Shown here: positions 38,771 to 51,108 of the stretch, piece by piece
Layout: each line of letters starts with the position of its first letter
Numbering within the stretch: the first letter of the stretch is position 1
NCBI GenBank assembly: GCA_014549065.1
Contig: JACDOX010000030.1
Location: 4,230,165-4,294,164 of the forward strand
Direction: 5' to 3'
DNA length: 64,000 nucleotides
Origin: Cardinalis cardinalis
Lineage: Eukaryota; Chordata; Aves; Passeriformes; Cardinalidae
The notes under the pieces: generated by a model
Seen by the model: the letters and a program-made list of their open reading frames with translations, nothing else
Told to the model about the DNA's origin: nothing
The model's database searches: none
Program-made: the position numbers and the translations under genes

Positions 38771-40330
38771 CTGTTTTTAAAGCTTAATAGAATCAATGAA
38801 GAATTTAAAGAATACATTTTATAACATGTTATGAAAACAAAGGCTTTGCCCTGGTTCACTGCAGCAAAATCACATGAAATGACACTTTTGTACTTGTGGG
38901 AACACAATGTGGATTGAAATAGAAGGAAAGAGCAAATAGGAAAGGATTAGTCAGAAGCAATCAAAGATCCTGATAGGCAAAAGAAAAACAGAAATGTCTC
39001 TGTGTGCATTCGGAGGTGCAGCCCTGCACAGTTCAGCCCTGCTCCCTTGTAGCATTCCCTGCTGATTTCCCACATTCAGCATTTTTGCTCTCCCCCATCT
39101 TTTTGCATCCTTGCCCGTGTGGGCCCTAACCCACCAAATCTGATGTGCCGAGTCTCCCTGGGCTCAAGGAGATGGGTTCACGCGTCTAGAATTTCTCAAC
39201 GATTACCTGTGTGACAAGACAGGCAAATTCAAGGACTCAAAATTTGAGGATTCAAACCATGAAGTGTTTGAGATATTTTTAATTTTTGTCTGTAGAGCTC
39301 CATTCAAAAAGGTGAAGCTACAGTAATACTGCCTTGAATTGTATTAATGTGAGAGATGACAAACCTTAAATGCAAAATTTACTACTAATGAGTATCTTCT
39401 GTTTCTTTCTTCTAAGGCTTTTGTAGATCCTTCTCCTACAATCTTAAAATCTTAGTGTTCCCAGTCTGGATTTTTTTCCCCCTCTCTGATCAGTATCAGT
39501 ATTTAAAATATTTATTTTGTGTTAATTTCTTACAGCTGTAGCATCCTCTTTCCTTCTGAAACAATGTGCATTGAACACCCCCTCACCCTTCTCTCCCCTC
39601 CTGACCTGCTCCAGGCTTTTGGTTTCTTCACATCACCAGGAACATTTGTTTGCTGATAGTTGTTTTTTTAATCTTTAACTGTGTGCATTTAGGAAGAGAC
39701 ATGCAAGCAGTAACTTTCTGTGAATTGTTTCACATTCATTAAATGTTTGTACTTCCCAAATTTATGTCAAGACCACAAGTTGAAATTAACCTGATGAATT
39801 TGCTGACTGGTCTATTTGGTGACTTGCTGGAAGCATCATCTCCTAGTTCAGATACAAGTTACCAATCATTAGAGACAAAAATGCTTATTCAGAAATTTCA
39901 AGAATTTTTAGGATAGTTCTGTAGTTTACAATGATGCACTGGATGGAAAGTAATTTTAGACATGTATGGATCTTGCTGAGCTGAGCCAAAAAAGGAAAAG
40001 TGTTTCATAGCTGCAAAATTACTTTAAAAAATAAAATTTACATATATTTCTAAGTCAAACTTTAGGTCAAAATGTTTGTGTTAGTTCTGAAAAAATTATT
40101 TCATTAAAAACTTTGCTTGGGTTTAATTTGTCCAAAAAGAAATGAACTCTACCTGATTTCAAGAACAGTTCAAGTACCAGCAAAACCCCATGTAATCTGA
40201 AATATCTAATCAGACATAGCTACAGGTGATCTTCCCTCTGCTTAGACTGTGATTCTATTTTTGGATTAGGTTCACTTTGAGTTCTAACTAAAATATGGGA
40301 AAAAGACCTGTTTGGTGGTTTTAGTTTTGC

Positions 40331-40382
40331 TTTTGGGTTTTTGTTGTTGTTTTTGTTGTTGTTTGTTTTTTGTTTTGGTTGT
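40331..40382 (+). repeat. (TTG)n/T-rich low-complexity tract
   Basis: Repeated TTG and TTTG units over about 50 bp; simple-sequence DNA. Confidence 0.85.
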
Positions 40383-41653
40383 GTTATTTTAAAATGTTTT
40401 TTATTTTAGCAAAATATGTCCAGGAGCAGTTTGCATTGGGTTTTATAAGGAAAACAGAACTCATTTAAAAAAATCTTCCCCTTTAAATGTATTGAAAGTA
40501 GGGGGAAATGGACTCATTAAAAGAGTTGAAATCCTTTCTTTCATAAACTGTAAAACAGTTAAATGCAAAGAGAGGCATGACACATGAGGTAATGGATTAT
40601 AAATGAACTCCATGAAAAAGGCCTAGTTAAAATAGGTGTTCACCACATCTTAAAGAGCATTTAGAAATGGCAAGACAGCAAGACAGAAGATCTCAAACTA
40701 GCTAGGAGATACATACTGATGGTATTGTGAAACACAATCCTTGCGATTCCAAGGTTTAGATTTTCCTTTTCCAGCAGGACAGGGTACCAAGGATGTGAGC
40801 TAGGGCAGGAGAGAATTCCAGTACAGCCAGCTCAGACACCTCTAGGAGTGGATGCTGTCCCTCCCAGCACACACCCAGCAGCTCCAGGAATGTTTGACAC
40901 CTTTCTGGGTCAGTGCCAGGGATCCTGGCCTTGGGCCTCCAAATCCTTGCAGTGTGAGGTAGGGAATTGCAGCTCCTCACCCTCTCTCCTCTGTCCTCCT
41001 GTGCCATCAGGTTCTGCCTGACCCACACGTAGCAAACGAAAGGAAATGAATCAACCTTAACCCTGCTCTTACTCAGCTGCTTTTCCTGAGAGCTTTGTTT
41101 TAGAAAACTCTTCCTCCATACACCAATTTTCCTCTTCACAGTGATCCTGTGAGCCTGACGCTGTCTTGACTTCCACACCACCGGGTGAGACAGTCCTGCT
41201 CCACTCCTGCTGCAGGAAGAGCAGCAAATCCACAGGTCCAAGCAGGGACCTTAGGAAAGGGGCAGCACCCACCAGGAGCTGCAGGCTGTACTCCAACATC
41301 TCCAAAGACATCACCCTGAGTGACTTAAACTACTTTATGCAGGCTTGGTGCATTCCAAAGATCCCAGAAACTTGGAGAATGCAGGGCCTCAATGTGAAAA
41401 ACGCAATCATTTCACTGAAGGAGAAAACAATAAAGATGTGCTGCTATCACAGCTGCACCTGAAGGAGAGATGTGGCTCAACAATTCATCACACCAACTTA
41501 ATAAGGGCTTCAATCCATCTGGAATTACCCTCCCAAAGTGCACAGTGAGAATGTAGATGCAGAAAGTGCAGGCTGGGTTTTAAACAAGTCTTTACTCGCC
41601 TGCCCAGGGTTTGTAGTGGCCCTAGCACAAACCTCAGTGAGCACAACCAACAC

Positions 41654-41677
41654 GGGAGGATGGGGGAAGGGACGGGG
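41654..41677 (+). other. G-quadruplex motif
   Basis: G runs GGG, GGGGG, GGG and GGGG with loops of 5, 2 and 2 bases fit the canonical G4 pattern on the plus strand. Confidence 0.7.
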
Positions 41678-42053
41678 AGAAGCAGTCGTGGTAGGGATTG
41701 TGTGACTAAAATGAGGTATTGAATTTCTGGGTTTCACAATGAAACACTCCAGGACAAATGAGGTGCTGAAGCAGGATTTATAATTCATTGAGTAATAGGA
41801 TTTTGTACTGTTTAGCAGGATTAGGCATGTTAAAGAAAGACCTATTTATTTCAGCCTGACAATGGATGAGAAAAGTGTATACTGCTCTTCGTTGTTATTT
41901 TAAGCAATTTACAGGATTACTCAGTAGTGGAGGCCCTGTGCTGCCCTATCTGCAGCGTGTCACAGTAATGGTGATATTTGGATAATTGCAGTTTTCTCCA
42001 TACAGTTTCAGAATCCTGGCAGTTGAAGGATCAAAGGTGTGAAGGNTGGTGGA

Positions 42054-42077
42054 GGGGAGGAGGGAGGGAAAGGAGGG
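42054..42077 (+). other. G-quadruplex motif
   Basis: G runs GGGG, GGG, GGG and GGG with loops of 4, 1 and 6 bases fit the G4 pattern. The third such motif within 3.4 kb, on the same strand. Confidence 0.65.
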
Positions 42078-42368
42078 ATGTCAGGGGAGAAACAGTAGAA
42101 ACCAATTAAAACACTCCCTTATTAGGCCCATGACCTCGGCGACCTCAGCCTGCCAAGCCTTTGGGACAGCATGTTCTGTGACTTAATGGTTTTTTTCAGG
42201 GGTTTTATGCTAAAGTGCTGACTATGCTTTCTCCAATGATGTCTGCCATTGACATGGGGACTGAAACCTCTCTTGCAAAGTAGTTGGAGAGGNAAATTGC
42301 TTTTCTCTAACACTCAGGATGAGATTTCCTTTTATGCACAATATTTTGTTCCCTCCTGCTCGTTTCTT

Positions 42369-42385
42369 AAAAAAAAAAAAAAAAA
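42369..42385 (+). repeat. Poly-A tract followed by A-rich simple sequence
   Basis: Seventeen A in a row followed by GAAAG and CAAA-type units. No retrocopy was recognised to its left. Confidence 0.85.
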
Positions 42386-44842
42386 GAAAGAAAACAAACA
42401 AACAAGATGTTCAGCTGACTTTTTCCTTTCTTAATATTTGACAGTTTTCTTGCAGTTGTTTATTTCTGTTGGCCAGTGTGAAAATAAAACTATCAGTACC
42501 TCCAAGCTGTGGTGTCGGAGCAAAAGGCNCGTGCAGAGCAAGTGGGACTTTTCCCAACAGTGTTTATTCTTAAGCAAATGTATGAAACAGCAATTTCTGT
42601 CAGGAAAAATGCTCAGGTCAGGGAAGAGAAGCTGAAAGCCAGATTATTCCTTGGGAATCTGAAATGTAGCTTAATTAAATCAGTTTTAGTCCTTCACGAC
42701 AAAGTTTTTAATTGTGACCACTTTCTTTCTGAATTTAAAACATCTAAGGCAGTTTTAAAAACTCAAATCCTTTCTCTTCAGAAACTCAGATGGCCAAACT
42801 CCACTGCCAATTAAGTTAAAGAATTTCTGTGGAAATCTGCAGAGGTTTCATAATGCTCAGCTCTAGGCAATTTTAACCCCGAAAATTTTAACCCCTGGTG
42901 GCATGATCACTCTCAAAACCCTTGAGCTCTACTCTGAGCAACAGATTATCCATGTTTCTTCTGGAAACCCCATTATTGCNGAAGAAACTGGAAAACTAGG
43001 TGCCAAAACTGGGATGACTTTCTGCTGAACGCTGAATTACAAATATTATAGGCAGAAAATGAAAATCTACTTTGTATTCTTCCTAGTAGATGGAACATGA
43101 GGCTATTTAGAGCAGGAAAAAATGGGTAATGGAAAACAACAAGAATCTTCAAAATCTTTGTGACAGATTCATTTGCCGGACCGAGATGTTCTTGCATTAA
43201 ACCACNGGCATATATTCTACTTGCAGAATGGGGCGACAACTGTGCTGGGCACCTACCTAACTTCCCTTCCTCCCTAAAGGGAGGGCAAAACCTGTTAAAA
43301 ATCCTCAGAAGAACAGAGGATTTTTGTACATGTAACTATTTTAAGCAGCATCCGCAGAATGTTGTTACATTCTCAAGGTCTCCACAGAAAGAACTGAACT
43401 ATCAAGTCGGGAAGTTTCTGGTCTTATGGCAGCAATAACAAAAACCTGCAAGTTTTGTTCTTCTCACCATTTGAAAGGAGATATTGAATATTTGACAATG
43501 CTAATCATCANGTGGCAGAATTAATTAGGAAACAATCTCTTGAAAATTGGCCATTAGTACAGGCAGAGGCNGAACAGAGGGGGGTCAATAATCTAACAAA
43601 ATGGTCATTAGCAGCAGTTTAAATACTTTGATTTGACTGGATTCTTGCTAGGATCCAAACCAGCAGGTTACCCAGCAACAAATAATAAAAATGGGGTCAT
43701 AAAAATATATTCATGCAATCTGGCAACAAACACTAATCTGAAAGACAGGACTAATTATTTTGGACCACAGCACTGAGGACTGTCAGAGTCATATTTTCTG
43801 CTCAGAAAATGTTTTGTAGAGATGTGAAACCCTTTTTCAAACCAAAATTATGCCTCAGAGAATTCCTGGGAGATGAATGNGCCAGGGTTTAAAAGCAGTC
43901 TGTATGCTGACCATGACACAGAGAAGAAGGTAAATTATTGCAGATAAAAAGCAAATTTGGGCACTCATGGATGTGCTTGTTTACGGGCATGAGATCAGAG
44001 CTCTGAAGTAGCTAATGAACATTTACTTTTGTGACCCCATGCACAGTCCCACAGTATTCCNTGACTTTCTCAGAGTCCCACTCCACAGGCAGCAAGGCAT
44101 TGGGTAGGAATTGCTGAAGGTCCAGCTCCCAGGGCTCATGAAAAATGTGTGTATGATGTCTGCGATTCAAAACTTGGAATAAAATATGGAAGAATTGAAA
44201 AATAATTATAATAACACAGCATTTTGTGATTTTTGAGGTTTCTGGCTTGCAGTTTTGGAATGTTTTGGAATGGCAAGACTGNCTGAACTTTTGGCTGCAC
44301 TCCTCATTAGATACAATAAGAAGTCTATAGGTAAATTATGAGAGGCAGAAGAGCTGCAATTATTAACTTATCTACTGTTTTTGTGCAGCAACTTCAAATT
44401 GCATTTGGAATCCAAATTGAAAAACAGCCCCACCATGTCATATTTCTTTAAAGGGAACATTTAAAATGTCACTTTAGAAGTCAGAGTATAAGATTAGGTT
44501 TTTGACTTTACGTTTTTAATCTATTCCAACATGTAAAGAACTATTAGTACCCTATGCTTGATGTTCTGAGAAGCATCCACCTGTCAAACTGTTTTATTCT
44601 GACTAATTCTGATCAGTGACTAAAAGTGATTAGCAAGAAGACAACCAAATCCATCAAAATAATNTTTAAAATAACCCTAAACAATTATTCACTTTTGCCC
44701 CATTTGTGCTGTCAGTGGTTTATGCTCAAAAGCAGACTGAGAGGTCACATCTGAAATGTATTTTCTATCCAGTCGTTAGAAAGAGCAATTATCAAGAACA
44801 NAGATTTGTTCCATACAAAATGTAATATTTTGAATGTTCCAT

Positions 44843-44890
44843 ACAAAATAATGTACCTACAAAATAATATACCTACAAAATAATGTAAGA
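44843..44890 (+). repeat. 16-bp tandem repeat, three copies
   Basis: Three consecutive units ACAAAATAATGTACCT, ACAAAATAATATACCT and ACAAAATAATGTAAGA. The words TGTTCCATACAAAAT at 44807-44821 and 44835-44849 show an additional 28-bp duplication just upstream, so the locus grew by at least two slippage or duplication events. Confidence 0.9.
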
Positions 44891-47800
44891 ATTCTGTGAG
44901 ATGTGCTTTAAGGAGGATCAAGGTGATTTTAAATTAAGGATCTCATCAGAAATGAGCTGATGTCTGCATGCAAGGCAGCTGCCCTGGGAATTTATCCACT
45001 TACAGTCTTTCCAGTCATTGTCTTTTATATTATTATACCTGGAGCTATGTTTTAACACACTGATTGTTTAACTTGCATCATATTACAATACTTTGGATTG
45101 CTACTTTATTTAAAGACATTATTTTAGTAGCACACAGCATGTGAATAATGTTGGCCGGATTTGGCCAGCTCTCCAAAGAAAAGATTTTACTATTCTTATG
45201 GAATGAGGGATAAGATTTCTCAGTAGTACCCTGAAGTAATCCATGAACAATTCTTGAGCTCAGCAAAGCTCAGTACCAAACCCTTCTTTTATAATGATAA
45301 AACAATAATGAAATAGGTGGCAAAAAACCTGAAGAATGACCGCAAATGTTTCAATTAGTTCTGCTTAGGTATCATAACATTCATAATCCTTAGAGCCAAC
45401 AGTTCCCAAGGATTAACTCTGATAGATACAACTTGCAGTACTTGTTCACAATATTTGCTAAAAAATCTGGTGTTTCACTTCTGCAAACTCAAAACACCTG
45501 TCTACACAGTCAAAGCAAATTCATTACAAACCAAAATTGACTGCAAGGCAACATGAGAATGCTAGTTCAAATGCTTTAGGTTTAAGAAGCAAACTAGGAA
45601 AGGCTTTTGAAAAATACATCAAACATGTCTTAGAACAAAAACAGAGTGTATTTTAAATGTGGATATTAGGAAGGCATTTGTTACTAAATAGTAACTAAAA
45701 ATATAAGGTGTAGAATATTAACTTTCCACTGCTGTTACAAGTGATTTAAAGCCTGGAACTGTCCAAAGGATGTGTAAATTCTCTGTGCCACTACTGGAAA
45801 AGGAATGAGAATAACACCACAGCCATGGTAAAAGAGCAGAGTCACATGAGTGCAGCTAGCCATGACAACACAGGAACACATCCCACAGGCTCCGCAGCAG
45901 AACTGAGAGTTTTATCTTGTTCAAATACTGCCATACCCACAAAACCCCAATAGGAACAGGCTCAGTTCTGTGATGCCCCCAGAGCCTTAGTTCTGTCAGA
46001 CTCCAGGCTGGGCTGGTATCACTTTGAAAGGCAATTAACATCATGAGAGTGGGCAGCTCTGGGATTGCAACAATCCACTCAGGAGTCCATCCTTCACTGA
46101 GAAACAGTTAAAATTTACTCTCCTCTATCATTTAGGACACTTGCCCTCTCTGGTTTTCCATCCTAACACAATGACACCTCAGTGTCCATAAACACAAATG
46201 ATAAGCAAAATTATATCCCTGGTGAAATCATATATTTATTATGGGGTTTTTTTTCCTCCCCACTGGTTACAGTGCAGAGTTTATAAGAGAACATATCAGT
46301 CCCCAGGCACAGCTGAAACAGCACGTATTCCAAAACCCAGTGACCTGTTTGTTCTTTCCACCCTTTGGAAACCTGCAGGAGGATATTTTCTCTAATAACA
46401 GATGACCCACAACTTCAAGACATCAAGTTTCTTTAAAACGTCAGCTGAGGTACTCAACATCATCAGTCATTTTTAAAAATGTCAGTCCTCCTCCCTGGGA
46501 CACTGGCTGTAGTTGAGTCCACCCAGGAAGAAATCTGATTCCTTGTTTGAATTAAACACATTGTGTTTCTCCAGTAATGACTGATACTGGATACTGGACT
46601 GACCCTCCTAAATGTAACAAATGCTTGTCCACTTAGCAAAATGTAATGCTTTGACCTTCCTACCCCACAGGAATCATGATTTGTTTTCAGCCAACCAAGA
46701 GACATTTCTGTCATTTTTAGAGACAAAGATTTGAAGAAAAAGTGGTTTTGATTTGCTCTTTCTTTTTTCTTTTTTTTTCTTTTTTTTTTTTTTTTGTGGA
46801 AAGAAGGCAGTTCAATTTCACCTACTACTTTGAGGAAAAATACTGTACAATTGCATTATGGCAGATATAAGTAACCATTTAAAAGAATTCAATATTGAAA
46901 TTTGTACCAAAATAAAGGTATTAAATCCAGGTAATAAAAAGAGCATGGTTAAAAAGGATAACTATATTTTCATTGTTTCTGATTTATTCCTAACTCTGTA
47001 TTCTCTTTTTTCCCAAAATGGAAAATCANTTGCATAATTCTGGGCTATATTTCCTAAGAATGAATATAAAGAGAGATTAATTATTACTACTTTTCACAAT
47101 ATAATTAATCTGGCTAAGGATCTAATACATTCNCTGAAATATTTATATGCATATGAGCCTTCACATAACTATAGCACCATAAAAATGCCTTGTATTGCTA
47201 AAGTGGAATTTCCCTGACATGTCTGTGAACANGCACATCTCCCCAAAGCTACACGAGGGTTGTTTATACTCAATTACTCCATCAGCCAAGTTAAACTGCT
47301 GGACTGAATGAATTGGGACCATTGTTTCCTCCAGTTTCATGGTATCAAACAAAACAGTCATGAGAGTGAGAGAATTAATTCATGTGTAACTTCTCAGTGC
47401 CTGTTCTGAGCACTGCCCCTCCAGATTATTTTTACATGTGTGGCACTGCACTGAATACAAACCTCCCTAGAACTGGGCTGCTTTTCATTTCAGACTTTAA
47501 GCACGAGTGTTGTTGGATTAAATTCAATTTATAGAGCTATGGACATGAATGTTGCCAGGGCTGAAGTGCCAAGCTAACCAACAACATGTGACAGAAGTTA
47601 GCCTCATTGCAGCATGCAGANCTGGCAGTGAATGGGACTTGGGAACCTGTGCAGAAAATTACTGAATTTTCTATTGCAGTAAAGTCCTGCTGAGGAAACA
47701 GCTATTGGGAATAGAAAGATATGGAATGAAATGCTCTATCCTTTTTTTTCTCCAACAGTTCCAGACCCTTCTTCTCAGCTATCTGTTCAATAATAATTTT

Positions 47801-50450
47801 TAGAGCTATATTTACCAGAAATGACAATGAACATGTTTTATCCCTTTAATACTGTTTGCACACAGTAGCAGTAAACTACTATTTTAAATGCAGCAAAAAT
47901 CTTGGGGTTTGTTTGTTGTTGTTTGTTTGGCTTTTTAAAATTGGTTGGGGGCATTTTTCCTAATGATTTTCTGTGTTTAAATAATTTTAAAAATCTTTTA
48001 TGCCAGCCGTATTTTCTGTTTGGTTTGGAGTAGAGAGGAATAGCTGGGGTATGACTTTGGAAACTTGCAGGAGCCATTTAAACTCCCCTTGTAGCACCAG
48101 GAGCTGTTCCACAGCAGCATCTCCCAGTGCCCTGTTGGTGTGAAGACAGGGATGGACACAACAAGGGATACAGTGGGTGTGTAATTCTGCTCTCCAAAAC
48201 CAGCCACAGAATCTTTCTCACTTAGTTCCTGATCCTAAAGGATGCATTTTTGCCAAAGAGCAAACTCAAACAGGACATCCACACCTGAGTACCACCTTCT
48301 TTAGACTGGCTTGGGNAAAGCTAGAAATTTTCTGTAGGCTGCTTTGCACTTTGGATAGCAGCATCTGTGTCTCCACTATGTGTTTCACAGTCTGGGTGTC
48401 AGAGTGAGCCAGCTGGGTTTGCCCTGGCTGTCCTGGCCAGGAGAACAGGTTTTGTTTGTCCAGCCTGCTGACCCAGCACGGGGCTGGTTTGGTGCACTTG
48501 GCTGTGCTGCTCTGGAAATGTGACCAGGTTTCATGCCAGAGTGAGCACAAAAAGACAATTCTCTGTCACCTAAAGCCATTAAAAGCCTGTNGGACACAAG
48601 TCTCCCTGCATCCTCTTGGTCCTCAACCACTCCCTCTCTGGTGCTTAAACCTCCAAAACAAAGCCAGANGATCCATCCTCCAAACCTGTCTTGTTCCATG
48701 TGAGCACGTTTTTCTGATAAGGTAAATTACACAACAAAGGGAAAAGCACTGCTTCTGCCCTCCCTCCCCCCTTTAATTATCAGTGGCTGGAGACACAATT
48801 AATTTTAGAATTAAGACTGTCTGCTTTCATAAAAAATATCCTTCCTTGTCTGGCTACACTTGGGGTTGTTTTTTTTTCCCAACCAATGTTAGCAATTATC
48901 TTCTGGGTCGCCTCTCAGTTGTCAATGGGCTGTCTGTGTNCCCCTCTGTTCCTGCAGTGTTTACAACAACTGGCTGTTTGTGACACAATGTAGCACAGCC
49001 AGGGAGAAAAAAAACAACCCCAAAATGCTTCAGCAAGGCTGCAGAGGCTGATANGATGGAGTAATTACAGATGTCATACAACCTGATAGCATCTTTGGAA
49101 CACAGGGCCTCCTAATGAGAATGATAACACTTGGAGCGATTGTTTCAAGTCTTGGCCGTGGTATAATTATGTAAAACAAACCCCCAGCTCTGAGCTGACT
49201 AAACCCCTGACTCAAANGCATGGATTTCACAAGCTTCAAACAAGTCTTAGAAAATGCCAGCATGACNCACTCTGCATGATTCTAAGGGAAGAAGATGATT
49301 CAGGAATGGTGACATGGACAAGGATAAAACTTCACCCATCAGAAAGGGCAGGGATTTCCTGCTGATAAAATGTGTTCACCACTGTGAGAGATTAGACTTC
49401 TTCCTATAAAGTCTCTGCTCAGATTGGAAGAAATGACACCTAAGGCAGCTGGGGGTAGGATAATTTTGCCTCCATGTGGTCCCTGATCTCCCCCTGAGAG
49501 CACCCCAGGGCTGCCACTGCAGCCTAATCCTTGCAATAAGATCCAAAAATGAAGGCTGGGACTGGAATAAGAAGTGTCCAAGTAAATTTGAGGTGTGCTG
49601 TACATTGCAACATGAGACAGGTTCACACCAGGATGCTGTCAATGAAAATACAATAAATATCCCAATACCTTTGGGATGGACTGGCCAGCCAATCCACTTC
49701 TCTCTTATTTTAATCTCAGAAATGCCCCTGCTCTGGTCTAGTCCTGCCGCTCTGGATTGCAGCTTTAGGGGCAAATTTTTTCCCTTTGGATCTGGACAGA
49801 GGGAGAAACATTTNCAGAAGAAATACAAATAAAAAGCACATTTAGGCCAGGAGCTGAAGCAACGCAGATCTCAAAATGATAATTCCACTTCTCCTAGAAA
49901 ATGAGCACTTGGCCTAGGAATCTCATAAATTTCTGGGCCAGGGACCCTGCTAGCCAGCACGTGCTGTTACCAGACTACAACACCAGAATNTCATTCCTCA
50001 GTTTTACTTTCTGATATTAAGTGTAGTCTCCTTGCCTGTAAAACAAAACTTCTAGATACTCTGGCTCATTCAGTGTATCTCATGATTTTATGGTCCTATT
50101 TTGCTTCCTTTTTGTTTCCTCATATTTGAATTTCTAATGATACAGTATTCTTAGCTTCATTTTAAATTTTTGAGTTTCTCTCTCCTTCTTCTAAANCCCT
50201 ATGTGCTGGTGAACAGCCCAAAGGCAAGTTAAAAGCAGAAAGGAATTTAGTAATGTAAATGTAGCCCTTGTCCTCCTTCAGAAAGAGCAGATTATTTACA
50301 CTGTGGCCAACATCTTTCAAAATAATTCTGCTTTTCCTTACAGTAACAGTTCTATTGTATTCTGCCAAAACTCCCACTGTCACAGGTAAAACAATGTATT
50401 TTTATTGCTTATCTAGTGGAATGCAATTTTTGTGGGTTTTTCCTCTTTGT
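44891..50450. other. KCNQ1: Intronic sequence, nothing recognised as a gene
   Basis: AT-rich intron with GC-richer patches at 48.06-48.65 and 49.4-49.55 kb. Overlapping short frames there have no recognisable domains. Isolated N bases are frequent. Confidence 0.55.
46757..46795 (+). repeat. T-rich low-complexity tract
   Basis: Nearly 40 bp of T interrupted by C. Confidence 0.92.
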
Positions 50451-51000
50451 TTTACACTTTAGCATCTTAACTACAAAGTGTAAGGCTTGATTTAAAGAAG
50501 ACACCAGTCACTTTTTGTAAGGGAGTTGGGCTACTCTGGTTAATGGAGTAGTTTACAGATATAACTGAAGGTTTTAGTATGACCATCCACCACAGTAATA
50601 AAACATTTTTTTTTAATAAAGTGATAAAAGCCAAAAAGCAAGCAGGAAGAAGAGCTCAATATGTTATACTCAGAAGGCCTAAAAACCACATAAAATTAGA
50701 AGGACATTTGCCTTCCATGAGCTATTGCACATAAAGGACACACAAAAAGTGGAATAATTTGATGTTTCTATCAGAAATTTTTAGGTCAAGGAATCCATTC
50801 AGAAGCTTTCCAGCAGGAGCATCTGAAACAGGTTGTTTCACCCAGTGCCCTATTGAATGGTGTTCTCTGCTACTAAAACCTTCAGTTATACCTGGAAACT
50901 ACTTCCATTAACCAGTGTAGCCAAACTCCCTCATTCCAACTGAGTAGTATCTTTTTTTAATCAAGCCTTANACTTTGTAGTTAAGACACTAAAGTGTACA
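50451..51000. repeat. Large imperfect inverted repeat (about 130-bp arms, 291-bp loop)
   Basis: The left arm (50451-50579) and the reverse complement of the right arm (50871-51000) align end to end with one single-base gap and about 18 mismatches, roughly 85% identity. Perfect shared words include TATAACTGAAGGTTTTAGTA, TCTTAACTACAAAGT and CTGGTTAATGGA. The outer flanks (CCTCTTTGT on the left, GTAAAAATAA on the right) show no target duplication, and the arms match no repeat family I know. Transcribed as KCNQ1 pre-mRNA, the segment would fold into a long hairpin. It could be a palindromic non-autonomous transposon, a local inverted duplication, or two copies of an unnamed repeat. Confidence 0.93.
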
Positions 51001-51036
51001 GTAAAAATAAATAAAAGTACAAAAAAATGCTGGCCA

Positions 51037-51108
51037 GTAAAAAACAAACAAACAAAAAAAAACCCGAAAACACCAACCAACCAGACAAAAAACCAAAACA
51101 AAACAAAT
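51037..51108 (+). repeat. A-rich (CAAA)n-type simple sequence
   Basis: A-rich stretch with CAAA and CCAA units just beyond the right arm of the inverted repeat. Confidence 0.85.

Larger units (their letters stand above)
38771..44842. other. KCNQ1: Intronic sequence, nothing recognised as a gene
   Basis: Includes a GC-richer patch at 40.76-41.30 kb with a 161-codon minus-strand frame (40756-41241) that has no recognisable domain. It also holds low-complexity tracts and two G4 motifs listed separately. Confidence 0.55.

Noticed and set aside
40756..41241. 161-codon minus-strand frame in KCNQ1 orientation
   Set aside because: Examined as a possible upstream KCNQ1 exon. It contains none of the expected channel motifs and looks like a chance frame in a GC-richer patch.
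44890..44915. TGTGAGATGTG resembling the reverse complement of the end of KCNQ1 exon 11
   Set aside because: No GT donor in the right place and the adjoining translation does not match.
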